This document shows positions 12,181 through 22,900 of a stretch of 41,793 bases of DNA, piece by piece. Both the position numbers and the translations under genes were made by a program. The stretch lies in the NCBI RefSeq assembly GCF_000524195.1, contig NW_020170472.1, positions 12,055-53,847 on the forward strand. The letters run 5' to 3'. Position 1 is the first letter of the stretch; each line of letters opens with the position of its first letter. Source of the stretch: Echinococcus granulosus (Eukaryota > Platyhelminthes > Cestoda > Cyclophyllidea > Taeniidae). Under the pieces are notes generated by a model, which worked only from the letters and a program-made list of their open reading frames with translations, searched no databases and was not told the DNA's origin.

Positions 12181-13500
12181 GGTCATAATTACCATGGATG
12201 CATTGAACGGGCGTTCGCCTGTGTAATCACGAACACTATCGAGACTGAAAGGGTGTAGTCACAAGATGGGCCTCCTAGAAAAGGAGGTCTACAATGGTGA
12301 CAACGTGAGTGTCCAAGGTGTATGGCGAGTAGATGCGTATCTGCTGTTGGGGCGACTAGAGCTCCAGAATGCTCACTATTCACACATATAACACTCTGAG
12401 TGGCCTTGACCTCAACAGAACTACAAGTCAAAATGATGATGTCAACTAAAGAGAGGCCAACGAGAATGTGCACCATGAAGTAAATAAGAATATCTGAGAA
12501 TAATTTTGCACAGGAATTGCATGAGAGTTGAAATGCAAATGCTCTTATGAGGCTGTAGATACTCTCCTGTGAGTTAGGAGACAGTAGGCTTGCACACACG
12601 CCACCTGAAAAAGTCTCTGTGGAAGTAATCAGGTGAATGCTCTCACATCTGTCATTTGAAGATTATAAATGACTCTAAAGTTACAAGTTTGTTTTCAGTT
12701 CACTTGTCAAGAGGACGAGTACGTCGTTTTTGTCCCTCATTGATCGAAACACTTTCCCATACTTCTAAGCAAAGCATTAATTCATTCACAGAAAACTGCA
12801 ATCGTTATGTTCGGGTGTAGCAGATTGTTGATTCAATTTACCAAGGGGAGCCTACAAGCGGAGAAGATGCTCCTGTGTAAATACTTCGGTTCTTTCCTTT
12901 GAACATTCTAGAAGGCTTCAGAAGCCTCGCTTCCGTCTAGTAGGTTGAAGTTATGTACTGAAAGGCTTAAAAATGTGACTAGTAAACCACTCCGTCTTCT
13001 CCTTCTGTGACTTTTTATCAGTTTTACCTGTACCATTCCTTAGTAACAACATTCAGCTCAAAGTTCTCGCATCAGCTGTATTCTAAACAAAAAACAAGGC
13101 AGAATTCAAGCCTACACACACAGCGGAATTTGTAATAAAATACCTCTCTACGAATACTTTGCTCAGTCAACTGGTTAAATCAACTAAAGCATTGAGGCAC
13201 GAGTTAGTTAGCCCACAATCACGGGCGAAAAAGAACAGTTGGCTTAGCCTTAATTGCCTCCCTCCACCAAAAGATCGGCAAGCGGCAGAAATCCTATTCT
13301 TGAAAAAAACTGGGAAGAAAACTTCTCCAACTAGTGAGCAAACTAAGTGAATTTATTTCATTACCTTGCGGTCAATTAAATGCAATACGTATGTTGCTTT
13401 AAAAGCACTGATTGCTTAAGAAATTGGATTTTAGAGGGTAGCATTCCAAACTGGTACATAACATTAGCTTTTCCATGTGATGTTATATCCCAATTAATAG
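12180..13500. other. A-only segment of about 1.3 kb in the U1-U2 interval
   Basis: U1 homology with copy B fades near 12110-12180 and resumes near 13500-13560. In copy B the same interval is only about 50-150 bases (near 40200-40300). The extra DNA may be an insertion specific to copy A or a deletion in copy B. It holds the longest open frame of the window (minus strand, 12189-12599). Its GC content looks somewhat higher than the flanks at 12190-12400. No terminal inverted repeats or target-site duplication could be fixed by eye, so both ends are approximate. Confidence 0.45.
12189..12599 (-). other. Longest open frame (136 codons), unrecognised; gene status unsupported
   Basis: On the minus strand a frame runs 136 codons from a GTG at 12599 to TAA, and upstream codons stay open for about 20 more before a stop. 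There is no ATG start at its head. A hydrophobic run near residues 38-60 (LIYFMVHILVGLSLVDIIIL) could be a membrane segment, and the tail is rich in His and Cys (SRCHHCRPPF). A TTTTTCAG-like splice-acceptor string lies just upstream on the same strand, so an exon is possible. I recognise no family, and no partner exon is evident. A chance frame of this length in 41 kb is plausible. It lies in DNA that the homologous copy B lacks. Confidence 0.12.
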
Positions 13501-14420
13501 TTTAAGAAATTTGGTAATTGCAAATTATTTTCTCATTTGGCAGCGCTTCCTTTTCAACACCTGAAGTGCTAAATTCTCTCTCCTTCGAATAAGTTGTGCT
13601 TCTTTTCATTTAATCAGCAGATAAAATTTATAAGTTGTTAAATTTTGTTTTTGTAAAACTTACACATGCTGAAGAAATGCCACCCTCATCGGAAAGGATT
13701 TTATAAGAGGTGTGAAGCATGTGCCCTTTTCCCTGTAAAGCACCTCACAAGTAGTGTCTGTTACGTTCCTTCTCTCCACTTTGCTGACCTTAGCACTCTC
13801 CGCAAATGGAGACATGTACACGGTTTTGCGGGTGACTCACATTTTTATAACGGCACTACCACCATTGCATTCGGAGAGGACTACGCTACGCTATTGCAAT
13901 CCTGTTAGACACATTTGCTTATAAAATTCCACTGACTTGTTCGTAACCTGTTCCTTATAAATGCTTTATCTTTGCTTACCCTTTGGCAATGAAATCTTGC
14001 TGATTAAATTAAGCTCTTCGGTGCAAAGTAATTAAATGATCTATTAAAGAGAGGAAGTACGATCCATTGCTGTTTCGTGATGGTAGGTTTCTATGATGAG
14101 CACATAATCACAGCACTAATTATGAGAGCAGTAGGGGTTTGTAACTAGCTGTTTCAATATGCCATTCAATATGACATTTCTCTTTCTGCTTAATATTTGT
14201 ATAAGGAGCAGAAAGATGAATGAAAAGACTTCAGATTTGATGCCTTCAATGCATTGGTCTGGAACGCATCTAGAAGTACGATGCTGTAGTACACGAGCGC
14301 CCCCATCTCTCATGTAATTTTGTTCATTTATCTAATGACTCTTAGACATAAAAAGGGTGTTGGCACTTGTAAAGTGCATCATACTGCCGATTCAGCAATC
14401 CACTTTACGTCGTCATAAGT
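13500..14420 (+). repeat. Repeat module U2, copy A
   Basis: One of five copies of this module: here, 38180-38960 and 40250-41060 on the plus strand, and 17560-18345 and 26110-27200 on the minus strand. Blocks at 13740-13920 and 14200-14320 recur in the two plus-strand copies, for example GCTTATAAAA at 13917 and 38457. Block 14200-14320 matches the reverse complement of 26220-26330, including CTCGT-TACTACAG. An 80-codon frame (13666-13908) covers part of it, and the second copy has an 83-codon frame at 38182-38433. Indels shift the frame between them and the residues are not conserved, so coding is not supported. Confidence 0.8.
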
Positions 14421-17400
14421 GAGAGCAAAGAAATTGAAGTAATCTTTGCAATAGTTGATTTTAAGCCATTCGCTTTGAGGACTGACTGTTTTGACTCGAG
14501 CACTTTATATCACTCTAAGCCTTTAATTTTTACAATGTATAATTTGCAAGTTCTTAAAATTAATCCTCAAATTCAATCGGTTAATTGGCAGATCAACCTC
14601 ACTGTCACCTTCTTACTGGTAGCAGGCGGAGGCTACTTCCTTTGTGCTATTAAAAAGACCCTACCTCCAAGTCCTAGAAAACATGAAAAGATTAAGATAG
14701 CGAATCCTCTCTTAAGGAGTAAACGTTGAAGCCGACAAATGATGTTTGGAATGGGTTTCTACTTGTTTAGGAATAAAACACGACATTTACCTCCAAAAAG
14801 TATTGTCTTGTTGCACACTTCACATTCATCCTTAGCTCAACGATATACAACGTAGTAGAAGACACCAGTAATCCTTTTTCTAGTTCCGCCACTAAGAACA
14901 CATACCTTTAGCGGAACTCGATACTTGGAAGCGCTAATCATACCCACAGTGGATAGAATTACGGGTAGACAGCACTTTTCCTACTGGGAATTTGTGGCAG
15001 TTCCTTAGAGTCTCCACAGACACTTTTAGTGGACTAAACACCAGGATCACCAGAAAACCCGATCAAGCATAGGAGGTCCTCTGCAGTAGCTGTTTGTGAA
15101 TGCTTGCTTAAGTAGGCGCATATCCCTCCAAGCAGAACGAAATTCTGGCAATGCCTATGCTCTTTTCAAACTATTCTCTCATATTGGCATGCACTCAAAG
15201 CTGAAGCAAAACACAATTTCCCTGGCACTTTATATGTTCACTTTCTTTTACCTCATCCTAGACTTGAGTGGCAATATCGTTTTATGATTGCCAATAAATC
15301 AGAGCTAGAAATGCACCCATCGAAAAGTTCTGCAGAATTCTCAAACCCCAATATATTTGGGATAAATGCTAGTGGCATAAATGCCAGCAGCAAATTGACA
15401 ATTAAATTATTCGATCCTGCATTCTTCCCCTCTGATTCTTTTCTTTTCTTTGGTAGTGAAATAAAAATTCGAATCACAAAGAAGTGTACAAAACTGACAA
15501 GAAAAAAGCATGGTGATAATATGTTTCTTGAGTGAATATTCGTTTTAATTCTCATTTGGCTAACAAGTCAATTAAGTGTTTGTCTTATTGCTTCCGTTGG
15601 ACAGCACAATCTTTGAGCAGCACCATTATAGCCTCATCTTTGCACCACTTATACGCTACATGCTCTGTTCTTTTATTACGCCTCATTGCATGTTTATGGA
15701 AATTTTGGAGAGCTGTAGAATACTTTTTGTTCGAAAATATTGTCTGTCCTATTTACTAATACTGCTCTGCCATTGCTTTTACACTTACCAACGCAGACGC
15801 ATCCGTGTCAAGATGAGGCGTTTTATTCTTGGATATCATGCTCGAGGCTCACTACCTCTTTGGTGGTAACTTTCGTATACTCTGAGCTAAACAAGAACAG
15901 CTCAATCCATTTTCTATCACCATTAAGACCTAAGGTGCCAAAAACACAGTGACACTAAGAATACTGTGTTCTGACAAAATAGCTTTTTAAAAAACGGCAT
16001 AATTAGGCATTTTGACAAGTAATTTTGCTTTTATTTGCGATGTCTTCCAGGCTAAAATAGACCCCGACGTCCCATTTCATCAATTCTTATTTGACAGCTG
16101 CATGCTAATTGTTCACTCGACTACAAATCTACATTAATAATGTAAAAGGTTTATAGTGTAGAATTTGAATTCACTTTTGCTGTTGAGTGATGGCTAGAGG
16201 GTATTTGGTGGCGGTAAGCATAAGCAGCTGCTAGTCTATCAAAAAAAGCTTGAAACGTTTGGCATTTTGCTTCTGTAAAAGCAACTGTAGGTACCCGTAC
16301 AGTCAAACACAATTCAACTAGCTGCAGAACTACGCCGAATATTTTGTGGATAATTATTAAACTCTTACCTTAATAATAACATTTACCGTTAACCAGACTA
16401 AGAAGTGGCAGTCAAATGTACATCGTTTAATGAACAAATGCAGAGACACGTTTAATGTAGAGCAAGCACAGTGGCATGTATCAGAATAGTACACATCGAG
16501 GAAAGTTCTCGGTCAGGTCAAGTTTGTTGGGAAATCCGGTTTTAACTTAATTGGATTAGTTTAACAGATTCGAATGCTTGAATACCACATCCATAGTGTA
16601 TCGGTGCATGTATCTCTTTAGCGTACAACATGTAGAGTCATGTAAAGTACACTGCAAAGGATGGAGATGCATTACTCTAGTCGTATTTTCGAATTTCCCT
16701 TAGCTAACTTCGTTAATGTATATGTATATAGTGTTTGCACCCAATTTGACCTGATTTTAGTGCCAAATTAACCGTAGAACATTTTTATTGTAATGATCTT
16801 GATTTGAATGGGATGTCAAACCAGATAAATTTTTATCGCCTCTGTTTCTGGCACCATCCTTGAAGCACCACTCTTCAATCAATTCAATTGGATTGACCAC
16901 TCTCTAGCATTTTTATTTGATGGCACGGAAGTTGTCTAAGGAACCACGCAACTTGTAGCTTCTCCAGTGGAGATGCTGGCTGTCAAATTAGTGTCAGAGG
17001 ACATCAAGCACAAATTTGGATCTCATAGTCTACAGAGTGCGTTTAATTGCTGCCCTTTTTGGACAGGAAAAGAGCAGAGCCTTAAAGTTCATTAAAACGG
17101 TGAGTACGCCATATTGCACACTTTATTTAGTTCTGCTTGTACATAAATGCCTCAGGCGATGGTGGACATACAAAACACTCGTTTCAATAATAGTACTATA
17201 CATCTCCATCTGCCGTTTGACTAAGTCATTTAGCCATATAATTTTGCACGAATTTAATTGAAAAATTTTGCCATCTTTTCGGGTTTAATGAAAAATCATT
17301 TCAAATGGCATAGAATATTTTACAAAATAACAAGTCGTGTAATTTACTTTTATTGACACATTTATAAAAAAAACAAGTTAAGAGGTTGACAAAATCAAAA

Positions 17401-17560
17401 GCATCGCAGAGACCTTTGTTCCTTCTGAGCACCCCATTAGTTGACCTCCTGCACCATTCCCGCATATGGTTGTTTGATTTAGAAAAAAATAGTACACTTG
17501 TATTTGTAAAAGTGTTTTAAAATAAAAATTTAGTTTAGAGTATTGTAACATTGTCTGAAC
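14420..17560. other. Unassigned AT-rich DNA, no gene seen
   Basis: I found no clear second copy of this 3.1-kb stretch in the window and no recognised gene. Small open frames occur, the more crowded ones at 14475-14729, 15096-15555 and 15532-15952. At 15284-15555 frames overlap on both strands, which points to locally low stop-codon density, not to a gene. The 84-codon frame at 14475-14729 contains a short hydrophobic run (LTVTFLLVAGGGYFLCAI) followed by basic residues, but it matches no family I know. Confidence 0.4.
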
Positions 17561-18345
17561 AGGGCCAAAACCAGACAGCTGGCTGCTTACCCATTCTGCT
17601 CACCTCAGCAGCAACGTGTTTTTGTGACTGTCACAGTTGCCTGCCACTACAAAATGCGGTGAACCACGCTTCCCATCCTCAGTAAGTCACACCGTCAATT
17701 TACATAAAGGTGACTCATTAACTTTATGATTTCGTCATCAATGGAGAACCAAGGAAAGCGCATTTACAACTAGCAAGTTGTAAATAAGTTGAGCATTTTG
17801 TGGACTAGAGTCAAGCAGCGTAGTCCTTTCAGACATGGTCCTTCCTAGTGCAAACGAAAGCAAATGTTACCCACAAAACAGCGTCTTAGTCTCCTTTCAG
17901 GGGGAGGAATTACTTCAGTAGAGTGGGAGTGCCCCATTCAAATAAGTGAAATGTTGCAGGAAAGGGATGGTAGATGTAGAGAAAGAGTGTGGAACACTTT
18001 CCACTTCGATGCATATTTTTTACTGATTAATTTTCTTGAGATTACTTCTGCCCCTCCATTTACAGTAGACTCAAAAGCGCTACATTTGAATGACTGCGAG
18101 GCAACCAAATAACTTCGCGCATTTCATTGCCCAAATGAGCGTCTTCCTCACCCTTAAAAAATGAGGAAATTTTTGCCACTTGTAACCTTTGACTGAAAGC
18201 AGACCATGAGGACTTGCTCACCGGCTCTATTTTATAAGTGATGTTATAATGAGAAAATAAGGTAACATTAGCCTCTTTAAGAAGCATCATGAGAGGAATG
18301 GGTAGGACGTTGAAGCAGAAGAATTTCCTTCCCATTCACAATAGA
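17560..18345 (-). repeat. Repeat module U2, copy F (minus strand)
   Basis: It aligns in the same direction as 26380-27200 and as the reverse complement of the plus-strand U2 copies. A 17-base exact match GAAAGCAAATGTTACCC lies at 17856-17872 and 26666-26682, followed after one mismatch by CAAAACAG in both. The reverse complement of 38400-38450 gives the same order of motifs. Further matches to copy E are 17580-17620 against 26385-26430 and 18180-18310 against 27055-27185. It stands alone: no S, T or U1 modules were recognised next to it. Open frames at 17864-18112 (+) and 18060-18335 (-) are not preserved in the other copies. Confidence 0.82.
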
Positions 18346-18419
18346 GGACAAATCTACAAATGGACGAGTTTCGCGACATAAAATCAAGGGTAAATTACTT
18401 ACATGTAACTGACTCACCT

Positions 18420-18900
18420 CAAAAGTGTACGAATGTACTTAGAGGAGAATCCTGGGTGACCAGAATGACCAATATTGGGTAAATGACAAAAAGAATGGTG
18501 GATATTTTAGATGGGATGAAGACTCGCAGAACTGACAGGGAGATAGATCCTGACATAGAGCTTTAGGCTGAATAGACGGATAATGTATATAAGAATCGGA
18601 ATAGGATGTGCGGACAGACCGGAAAAGTGGCTAAATGACTTTGTTATGAGTGCAATCAGGAATGGACAGGTCAAGAGTCAATGTATTCAGAATAGAAAGC
18701 TGAATAGATCAAAGATGTGCTGAGCTATTAGGATGGTGCCATGCTATACCAGACTGAAAAAATCAGTCTGAGTAAATGTGAATAGCTCTAGGGTAGATTG
18801 CAAATTATTAAAGTAACGAATGGCCTTAGACATATAGGTAGGTGAAGCAGGACAAAAGAGGTAGACATGCAGGCAAATGGCTGAGCAAACACTTTAATGC
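18420..18900. repeat. Purine-rich degenerate GATG/GAATG-type tract
   Basis: For nearly 500 bases the plus strand is rich in A and G, with recurring words such as GAATAGA, GGATAATG, GGGATGAAG and GGAATGGA. This looks like an old simple repeat that has decayed, but no fixed period can be read by eye. Shorter purine-rich runs of similar flavour occur at 8450-8520 and 30670-30720. An 8-bp hairpin lies inside it at 18750-18770. Confidence 0.35.
18750..18770. repeat. Small perfect hairpin (8-bp arms, A5 loop)
   Basis: CAGACTGA (18750-18757) and TCAGTCTG (18763-18770) are perfect inverted repeats separated by AAAAA. It is short enough to arise by chance. Confidence 0.5.
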
Positions 18901-19854
18901 ACCACAGTTAATATGGTTTAATTTTTACCCTCCAAATGTTTTTGGTTACAGGTACCTCTGAAAGCAATGTTCCAGAGCACAATTCTTTGACATTTAGGTA
19001 TCATCAAGAAACAGGTAATTATGTCTGCCATTTAAAAGATATGCACTTTCTTATAGGGAGTTTTTGAATATACCCCCCAGATCTTAGACTCCTGCCGTAA
19101 ACGTACAGGTTGCCATTCCTCTTAGCAATGCATCCTAATCACTGTGTTGGAAAGCATATCTTCTGAAAGGAATATTATTTTCTCCTTTTACCTGTATAAG
19201 TGCACCACTATACGCCAGGCCTAAAATCATAAATCAAGATATTATGTGTCAGTGGTGCATGACGAGCCTTGCCGTGGAGGTGAAGGATGAACACCCAAGC
19301 CCCTTCTGACGGATCGAACAAGGTTTCTCATCGGTTTAGACTCATTGCCAAATGTAGGTTCCACAGAGGGAAGATATCTTCCATGGTTGGTTAACTGAGT
19401 AGAGATTAACAGCAGAGTTTACAATCCCCTTGTCTAGCCCTATTTGACTTTAAAACTCATCGTTTTTGCTTAAACTACATGATTTTGATCACGGTTTGAT
19501 GATGTAAAGCCCATCTCTGCAATGCTTTACTCAGCCTAATCTTGCGTCAAAAAGCGACTGATGTAAAATGTGCTCTATATCGAAATACATATAGTTTTAT
19601 TGCTACCTTCCAACTAGATCTTTCTGCGTAAGGTTCACCTTTCAGTACGCTCGATATCCAGAGGCTACAATGGGATGTGGAGCATGTACCATCCATCATA
19701 GTTACCATTCCTGTGGTCAATTGCAGCTGAAGCAAGGACTCGTAATGTCCAAATCAAAGGAGTAACCACTGAAAACCCAATGATGGTAGTCAATAGGAGA
19801 GTGATTATTTACTGACTTTGATGTACACTTAGGTGGCATGTCTCGTCAGGCTGT
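18900..19854. other. Unassigned DNA before the gap
   Basis: No gene and no clear second copy seen. A relatively GC-rich patch at 19255-19320 stands out from its surroundings but matches nothing I recognise. Confidence 0.35.
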
Positions 19855-19954
19855 NNNNNNNNNNNNNNNNNNNNNNNNNNNNNNNNNNNNNNNNNNNNNN
19901 NNNNNNNNNNNNNNNNNNNNNNNNNNNNNNNNNNNNNNNNNNNNNNNNNNNNNN
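19855..19954. other. Assembly gap (100 N)
   Basis: Exactly 100 consecutive Ns, the conventional placeholder for a scaffold gap, often of unknown true size. Distances and the relative orientation of the two halves of the window depend on this join being right. Confidence 0.99.
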
Positions 19955-22900
19955 AAAACTAACAGTGAAGTAAGTGAGCAACCCATTGGATTTTATTGAC
20001 AAATATTTGTGGGTATTTTCACATGACTTCAAAATGGATGGATTTGGTGCCCAAGTGTGCATGCTGGAATCCTGTTAAGCTGCCAACTGGGGCAGGTAGG
20101 GGCAAAGATTTTGTTAGGAAAGTATTTACTTGCCGATGGCAATGAGTAACTGGGAGGGGTACCTCAAGATTGCTGGCTTGGTAGCTCACTGGATGACTGG
20201 CTAATGGAAATAGAGGGCGAGAAGTAATACCGTATCAGGAAACTGACCCTTAACCATGATCGAGCAGGTCATGTGGAATAGACCTACTTCTGGAAGGCTA
20301 TTCGATCATCCCCTAACTAGAAAACACCTGATTCAATTTTGGGGTACATAATGGTACATACCCTCTTTTACAATCTTTCTTGCCACTAACCACTCAATTT
20401 TTCTAACATTTTTGCTTGCAAAACTTTATTTGCTTTTTGATGGAGGTTCAACATCCATGCTAGTCATGGAGGTGTCAACAAATGTCTCCTCCTTCTCTGG
20501 TAATTACACCCTCAGGAAGATGGCATGAGAATCTAATTATACCATCAGATCCACTGATATCGCAGTTCTTCTTTTCTGTTAAAAATGATGTGTTCTCATG
20601 GGCATTATGGCAAGGCTTAAAAAACCTAGACAGAATGATATATGTTCAACCACTTTAACAGTTCTTTAATCACTCATGTTATGGTTTAGTCGGTTTTTAT
20701 CGGATCTCCCGCTTTGGCTTTAGAGAAGAAAGGCATTTGTTGAGGCTGATTAGATCTTTAGTGAATTTCCCCTAAAGGACCACAAAAGCCACGCCTTCTT
20801 ACAGAAAAGCTACTATCCTCTCGTTCCGAAATTCACCGCTTTACAGTTTCAGCAGAATCTAATCTAATGCAACTTTTTCAAAATCCTTATCTACAGTCAC
20901 GTTTACAACATTTGCAAAGTTTATTTTTTAAAGTGCTTAGCGGTTGCATGGGACGCAGATAAATGAGGAGGTGGTGCTAAATAATGAACAGCTTGAAGTG
21001 TCTCTGTGTGAAAGCACTCTCAGCTTCAGCCATGTCAATAAATACGCCTCAATAAATCAGTGAATTCCATGTCTGCAGATGTTAAATTCACTGACCGCAT
21101 TGCAAAGTATGAGCCACAGGAGTCACTTTTGCTGCTTCATGGCATTCTGCTAACTCATCCTCTGTCAGCATATTAGTGCATTTTATTATGCAGTTGTCTA
21201 TGTTCATGTACAGTCAAGCGTGTTGAGAAAGGCGACGAAGTCTGGACCACAGATCATCTGGTATCTATTATTGATACCATCGCACACTTGTCCTTCAATA
21301 TTTGCTTCCATTTTTGTTCAAACTGATTGGTTTTTATTAATTTTTAACAAATTTAGAAGCCATTAAGTAGAATTAACTTGAAAACACCATTTGCTCACGC
21401 TTCAAGTAACATCGTAGTAAGGGGCCCAGTGGCATGGAGCAAATATAAGCAGAAATTATGCCTCATGTCTTGTCAGAACTGACTGCAGAGAAGACGCTAC
21501 CCTCTGTAAAATCAACCAATTACAATTTGGTTGATTTTAATAATAAAACACACATCTCAGTTTTTCTTTATATTTTTTTCTGCATTTCATCATACCTTTT
21601 GCTTATGATACATTATACAATTCCAAAAGCAAACGCAGTTACTTTATCACCGAAAATTTATAATTGATTTCTCAGCGACTTAGATTACCTCTTTTTCCTA
21701 TTTTGAAAAAAATGTTTAGTTCGCTTGTCCGATTGCCAAAACCTTTGTATCTTTCGTGACGACCATTTTTGATCAACTTCTTCCAGTCGAACTCAGAAGC
21801 TGCCTTATTGAGACTATATAGCTGGAGTGGAGCAGCAAATCGAAAAAAGGGCAAGCGAATTGCTTCAGGATCTTGCTTCAATTGTCTAGTAAACTAGTTA
21901 GTTGTTAATTGTCTACAGCTTTGAATCCTACCACGAACTGCACTTGTTATAACCTGATTGTGCTGTCTTAAATACTTCTTGACGTACACTTTCATAAATT
22001 TTTTCTAAAATAAACGATAGCTTGTGATGTTCGAAGTGGAAGTTTTCAACCAAAAAAGTGTTCAAAAAGAGAAGGGGCTATTTAATACTGTGACTGCATG
22101 TTTACTTCTTCGTTTTGTTTACGGAACTGTCATTGTGTATCAAAACACCTGATAATTCCTAAAAGGAAATTATTAGACTAGTCATTATGGTACATATTTT
22201 AGGCCACTTTTAATAACTTGTCCACTTAATTAAAAAGGATGGTAGACCCATCCAATCAAACTTTGCGAAATCCTAAATCTACACGATTTATAAGTCTCAA
22301 GGACGTGAACATTGCTTGTGCTATTTTGGAAGCAGCTTTCTTCCATATCCACCATCGTCAAAGACAAATATGTGTATGTAGGACCTGGTTTATGTCAGTT
22401 GTTATAACTTAGGCGGTAATATGAAAATAGGCTGAAAAATTTTGTCACAGTCCTGTAGACAGTTAACGCTTGGTTTAGCTCCACAGGCACTACCTCTGCT
22501 CTGCGGCATAGCTCTCGGACCATGCTAATAGGCTTTCAATCAACGTATCCGATAGTAAGTAGCTTGTCTGTTCAATATAATCTGCCGTATTACTCAGCTA
22601 CCAAAGCCTTTGTGAGCTAAATTGTACCTCAGGCTAAATAAATTGTTCATTCTACCCTTTTGGAAGTGCCTTTAGTCGAAGGGTCCCTTTCCGTGCATAA
22701 CATGCGCCGTTGAAGTGGTGCTGTCACGCATTGCTCTACAAAACTCCTCTCGTACGGTACGTTTAAGTGCCTTTTACATGTGTGAGATATTAACCCTTTC
22801 CGACTGTTTGATAGACTGGCAGTGCATTATCTTTACCACCATCAGCTGCCCTTGAGCAGTCGCTCATCAGCTGGCATAAATTGACATCTACGAAACTTTT

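Noticed and set aside
15253..15952. Cluster of overlapping open frames on both strands, possibly an exon
   Set aside because: Frames overlap each other in several phases and both directions, as expected from a low density of stop codons. No splice-site pattern or protein similarity supports any one of them.
17540..17580. Short resemblance of GAACAGGGC-type sequence to the reverse complement of module T near 38010
   Set aside because: Only about ten bases match and the flanks do not align, so it is treated as chance.
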